Below, piece after piece: positions 20,829-23,075 of a DNA stretch of 23,075 nucleotides. Position 1 is the stretch's first letter. Every line of letters starts with the position of its first letter. The notes under the pieces were generated by a model. That model searched no databases and was not told the DNA's origin. It saw only the letters and a program-made list of their open reading frames with translations. The position numbers and the translations under genes are program-made. The stretch comes from Liolophura sinensis (taxonomy: Eukaryota; Mollusca; Polyplacophora; Chitonida; Chitonidae): NCBI RefSeq assembly GCF_032854445.1, contig NW_027018473.1, forward strand, positions 1 through 23,075. The letters run 5' to 3'.

Positions 20829-21376
20829 GAATGGTGCAAACCGCGTTGCTCTCCGACCAATACTTTTGGCTGTAGCCACAATTGAATCATCATTTATGTT
20901 AAAATCACGTGCCCAGCAACGGCTCTTACTCCATGGAAACCAAGGAAATTTCCAATTTTTCAACAGCTGGAGATGCCTGACCCAATTGCGCATCTATTGG
21001 CACCTTATTGATGTGGGTCAGTGTTCAATTGTACTTTTTACAGCAGACTGTATCAAGTACCTTGTGTTTTTTATATAAAAATGGTGTGGTTTTTCTACAT
21101 GTAGATAAAGACATTGAGTTTATCTTCGACTTAGAAGTAAGACATTTGTTGGGTGAGTTAAATGGGCTTGGCCCAAAGATTTGACGTCTTCTGGGCTACC
21201 GAAGGGCACATAACTTATAATCAAAAGTTGAATATAGTAATGACCAGTCGCGATGGTACATAGTACATGTAGCCGATTTCAATTAGCAAAAGGACCAGGC
21301 AAAAATCCAAAAGTAAAAAAAATGCTCCAATCGTGCTGGTAAGAGGCTAATCCGACGTATTTTGTGACGAGAAATC
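20829..21376 (+). repeat. Satellite monomer, copy 39 (548 bp)
   Basis: Haplotype 65T 124C 138G 152A 239T 284C 321T 331T 358G 427G, block AA. Private ATGTTAAAATC and CATCTATTGG. Shares 321T (TTTGTTGGGTG) with copy 31 only. Confidence 0.96.
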
Positions 21377-21924
21377 GAATGGTGCAAACCGCGTTGCTCT
21401 CCGACCAATACTTTTGGCTGTAGCCACAATTGAATCATCATTTATGTCAAAATCACGTGCCCAGCAACGGCTCTTACTCCATGGAAACCAAGGAAATTTG
21501 CAATTTTTCAACAGCTGGAGATGCCTGACCCAATTGCGCATCTTTTGGCACCTTATTGATGTGGGTCAGTGTTCAATTGTACTTTTTACAGCAGACTGTA
21601 TCAAGTACCTTGTGTTTTTTATATAAAAATGGTGTGGTTTTTCTACATGTAGATAAAGACATTGAGTTTATCTTCGACTTAGAAGTAAGACATTTGCTGG
21701 GTGAGTTAAATGGGCTTGGCCCAAAGATTTGACATCTTCTGGGCTACCGAAGGGCACATAACTTATAATCAAAAGTTGAATATAGTAATGACCAGTCGCG
21801 ATTGTACATAGTACATGTAGCCGATTTCAATTAGCAAAAGGACCAGGCAAAAATCCAAAAGTGGAAAAAATGTTCCAATGCTGCTGGTAAGAGGCTAATC
21901 CGACGTATTTTGTGACGAGAAATC
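21377..21924 (+). repeat. Satellite monomer, copy 40 (548 bp)
   Basis: Haplotype 65T 124G 138G 152A 239T 284C 331T 358A 427T, block GT. It is the monomer with no separate partner in unit 1; its 3' end matches the 3' end of copy 31. Confidence 0.96.
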
Positions 21925-22470
21925 GAATGGTGCAAACCGCGTTGCTCTCCGACCAATACTTTTGGCTGTAGCCACAATTGAATCATCAATTATGTCAAAA
22001 TCACGTGCGCAGCAACGGCTCTTACTCCATGGAAACCAAGGAAATTTACAATTTTCAACACCTGGAGATGCCTGGCCCAATTGCGCATCTTTTGGCACCT
22101 TATTGATGTGGGTCAGTGTTCAATTGTACTTTTTACAGCAGACTGTATCAAGTACCTTGTGTTTTTTATATAAAAATGGTGTGGTTTTTCTACATGTAGA
22201 TAAAGACATTGAGTTTATCTTCGACTTAGAAGTAAGACATTTGCTGGGTGAGTGAAATGGGCTTGCCCAAAGATTTGACGTCTTCTGGGCTACCGAAGGG
22301 CACATAACTTATAATCAAAAGTTGAATATAGTAATGACCAGTCGCGATGGTACATAGTACATGTAGCCGATTTCAATTAGCAAAAGGATCAGGCAAAAAT
22401 CCAAAAGTGGAAAAAATGTTCCAATGCTGCTGGTAAGAGGCTAATCCGACGTATTTTGTGACGAGAAATC
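21925..22470 (+). repeat. Satellite monomer, copy 41 (546 bp)
   Basis: Haplotype 65A 85G 124A 138C 152G 239T 284C 331G 358G 427G 467T, block GT; partner of copy 32. Two 1-bp deletions (ACAATTTTCAAC and GGGCTTGCCCAA). Confidence 0.96.
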
Positions 22471-23021
22471 GAATGGTGCAAACCGCGTTGCTCTCCGACC
22501 AATACTTTTGGCTGTAGCCACAATTGAATCATCAATTATGTCAAAATCACGTGCCCAGCAACGGCTCTTACTCCATGGAAACCAAGGAAATTTACAATTT
22601 TTCAACAGCTGGAGATGCCTGGCCCAATTGCGCATCTTTTGGCACCTTATTGATGTGGGTCAGTGTTCAATTGTACTTTTTACAGCAGACTGTATCAAGT
22701 ACCTTGTGGTTTTTATATAAAAATGGTGTGGTTTTTTCTACATGTAGATAAAGAGATTAAGTTTATCTTCGACTTAGAAGTAAGACATTTGCTGGGTGAG
22801 TGAAATGGGCTTGGCCCAAAGATTTGACATCTTCTGGGCTACCGAAGGGCACATAACTTATAATCAAAAGTTGAATATAGTAATGACCAGTCGCGATGGT
22901 ACATAGTACATGTAGCCGATTTTCAATTAGCAAAAAGGACCAGGCAAAAATCCAAAAGTGGAAAAAATGTTCCAATGCTGCTGGTAAGAGGCTAATCCGA
23001 CGTATTTTGTGACGAGAAATC
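22471..23021 (+). repeat. Satellite monomer, copy 42 (551 bp)
   Basis: Haplotype 65A 124A 138G 152G 239G 284G 331G 358A 427G, block GT; partner of copy 33. Three homopolymer insertions (GGTTTTTTCTAC, GATTTTCAATT, GCAAAAAGG). Confidence 0.95.
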
Positions 23022-23075
23022 GAATGGTGCAAACCGCGTTGCTCTCCGACCAATACTTTTGGCTGTAGCCACAAT
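23022..23075 (+). repeat. Satellite monomer, copy 43 (first 54 bp only)
   Basis: The window ends inside this copy, before the first widely variable site (65). It carries 53A. The array therefore continues to the right. Confidence 0.95.

Larger units (their letters stand above)
1..23075 (+). repeat. Satellite DNA array, ~548-bp monomer, 42 full copies plus a 54-bp partial
   Basis: The same ~548-bp sequence recurs head to tail from the first to the last base, all in one orientation, with copy starts at the motif GAATGGTGCAAACC. Copy lengths run from 537 to 553 bp, and most copies from 7126 onward are exactly 548. No non-repeat DNA, inverted copy or insertion interrupts it, so both array edges lie outside the window. 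Divergence between copies is small and concentrated at about 20 recurring variant sites, which signals concerted evolution (unequal crossover and conversion). I see no internal subrepeat inside the monomer beyond short shared words such as TACATGTAG and CTTTTGG. Such an array is typical of eukaryotic heterochromatin; family identity and chromosomal position cannot be told from sequence alone. Confidence 0.98.
19184..23075 (+). repeat. Higher-order repeat unit 2 (copies 36-43, incomplete at window end)
   Basis: Second instance of the unit at 14800-19183, matched in monomer order but with one additional monomer: where unit 1 has copy 31, unit 2 has copies 39 and 40. The offset between partners therefore shifts from 8 monomers (28 to 36, 4384 bp) to 9 (32 to 41, 4933 bp). 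The window ends 54 bp into the monomer expected to correspond to copy 34; those 54 bp contain no site that could confirm it. Confidence 0.8.

Noticed and set aside
1-23075. CRISPR array
   Set aside because: The repeated unit is 548 bp with no short repeat separated by unique spacers; the entire unit repeats.
1-23075. Transposon or LTR-derived array
   Set aside because: No terminal inverted or direct repeats, target-site duplications or transposase/reverse-transcriptase motifs were found; copies abut with no spacer. A very old transposon origin of the monomer cannot be excluded.
1-23075. Telomeric or microsatellite sequence
   Set aside because: No TTAGGG-type or other short simple repeat runs occur; only A and T homopolymers up to about 9 bases.

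Overview
The whole window is one uninterrupted head-to-tail satellite DNA array. It holds 42 complete copies of a ~548-bp monomer plus the first 54 bp of a 43rd. All copies are in the same orientation, with no unique flanking DNA, no inserted transposon and no recognisable protein-coding or RNA gene. An array this long of near-identical, non-coding, half-kilobase units points to a eukaryotic nuclear genome (centromeric, pericentromeric, subtelomeric or other heterochromatic satellite). The species cannot be read from it. Repeated TACATGTA words give a faint impression of a marine invertebrate, but that is only an impression.

Monomer numbering used below: base 1 is the G of GAATGGTGCAAACC, and offsets are taken on the 548-bp form (for example copy 14, 7126-7673). 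Copies differ mainly at a small set of recurring two- or three-state sites: 53 A/G, 65 T/A, 102 T/A, 124 G/C/A, 138 G/C, 142 G/C, 152 A/G, 239 T/G, 284+288 (C..G or G..A, linked), 331 T/G/A, 358 G/A, 408 A/G, 427 G/T, 523 T/C. There is also a linked 3' block at 487-505, called AA (AA487, C497, CG504), GT (GG487, T497, GC504) or GC (GG487, C497, GC504). Each copy is listed with its haplotype so that array structure can be followed. Copies are mosaics of these states, as expected from unequal crossover and gene conversion.

Layout. Copies 1-13 (1-7125) are ragged: none is exactly 548 bp, and there are about 50 small indels, many in homopolymers, plus one 15-bp deletion. Copies 14-36 (7126-19731) are almost all exactly 548 bp and differ by substitutions only. 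Copies 37, 41 and 42 again carry small indels. From 14800 to the end there is a clear higher-order repeat: copies 28-35 (8 monomers, 4384 bp) are matched in order by copies 36-42, marked by rare shared variants, with one extra monomer in the second unit. Copy 31 looks like the fusion product of monomers equivalent to 39 and 40. Shorter or older duplications link copies 24-25 with 28-29, copy 20 with 27, and copies 8-9 with 34-35.

Within each monomer the visible structure is a set of perfect palindromes, including a 14-bp T5-ATAT-A5 element that contains a TATA-box-like core on both strands, a 12-bp palindrome around CATG, a GGGC/GCCC hairpin, and single CACGTG and TCGCGA sites. Short open frames recur in each copy, but 548 is not a multiple of three and the frames show no coding constraint, so no CDS is called.
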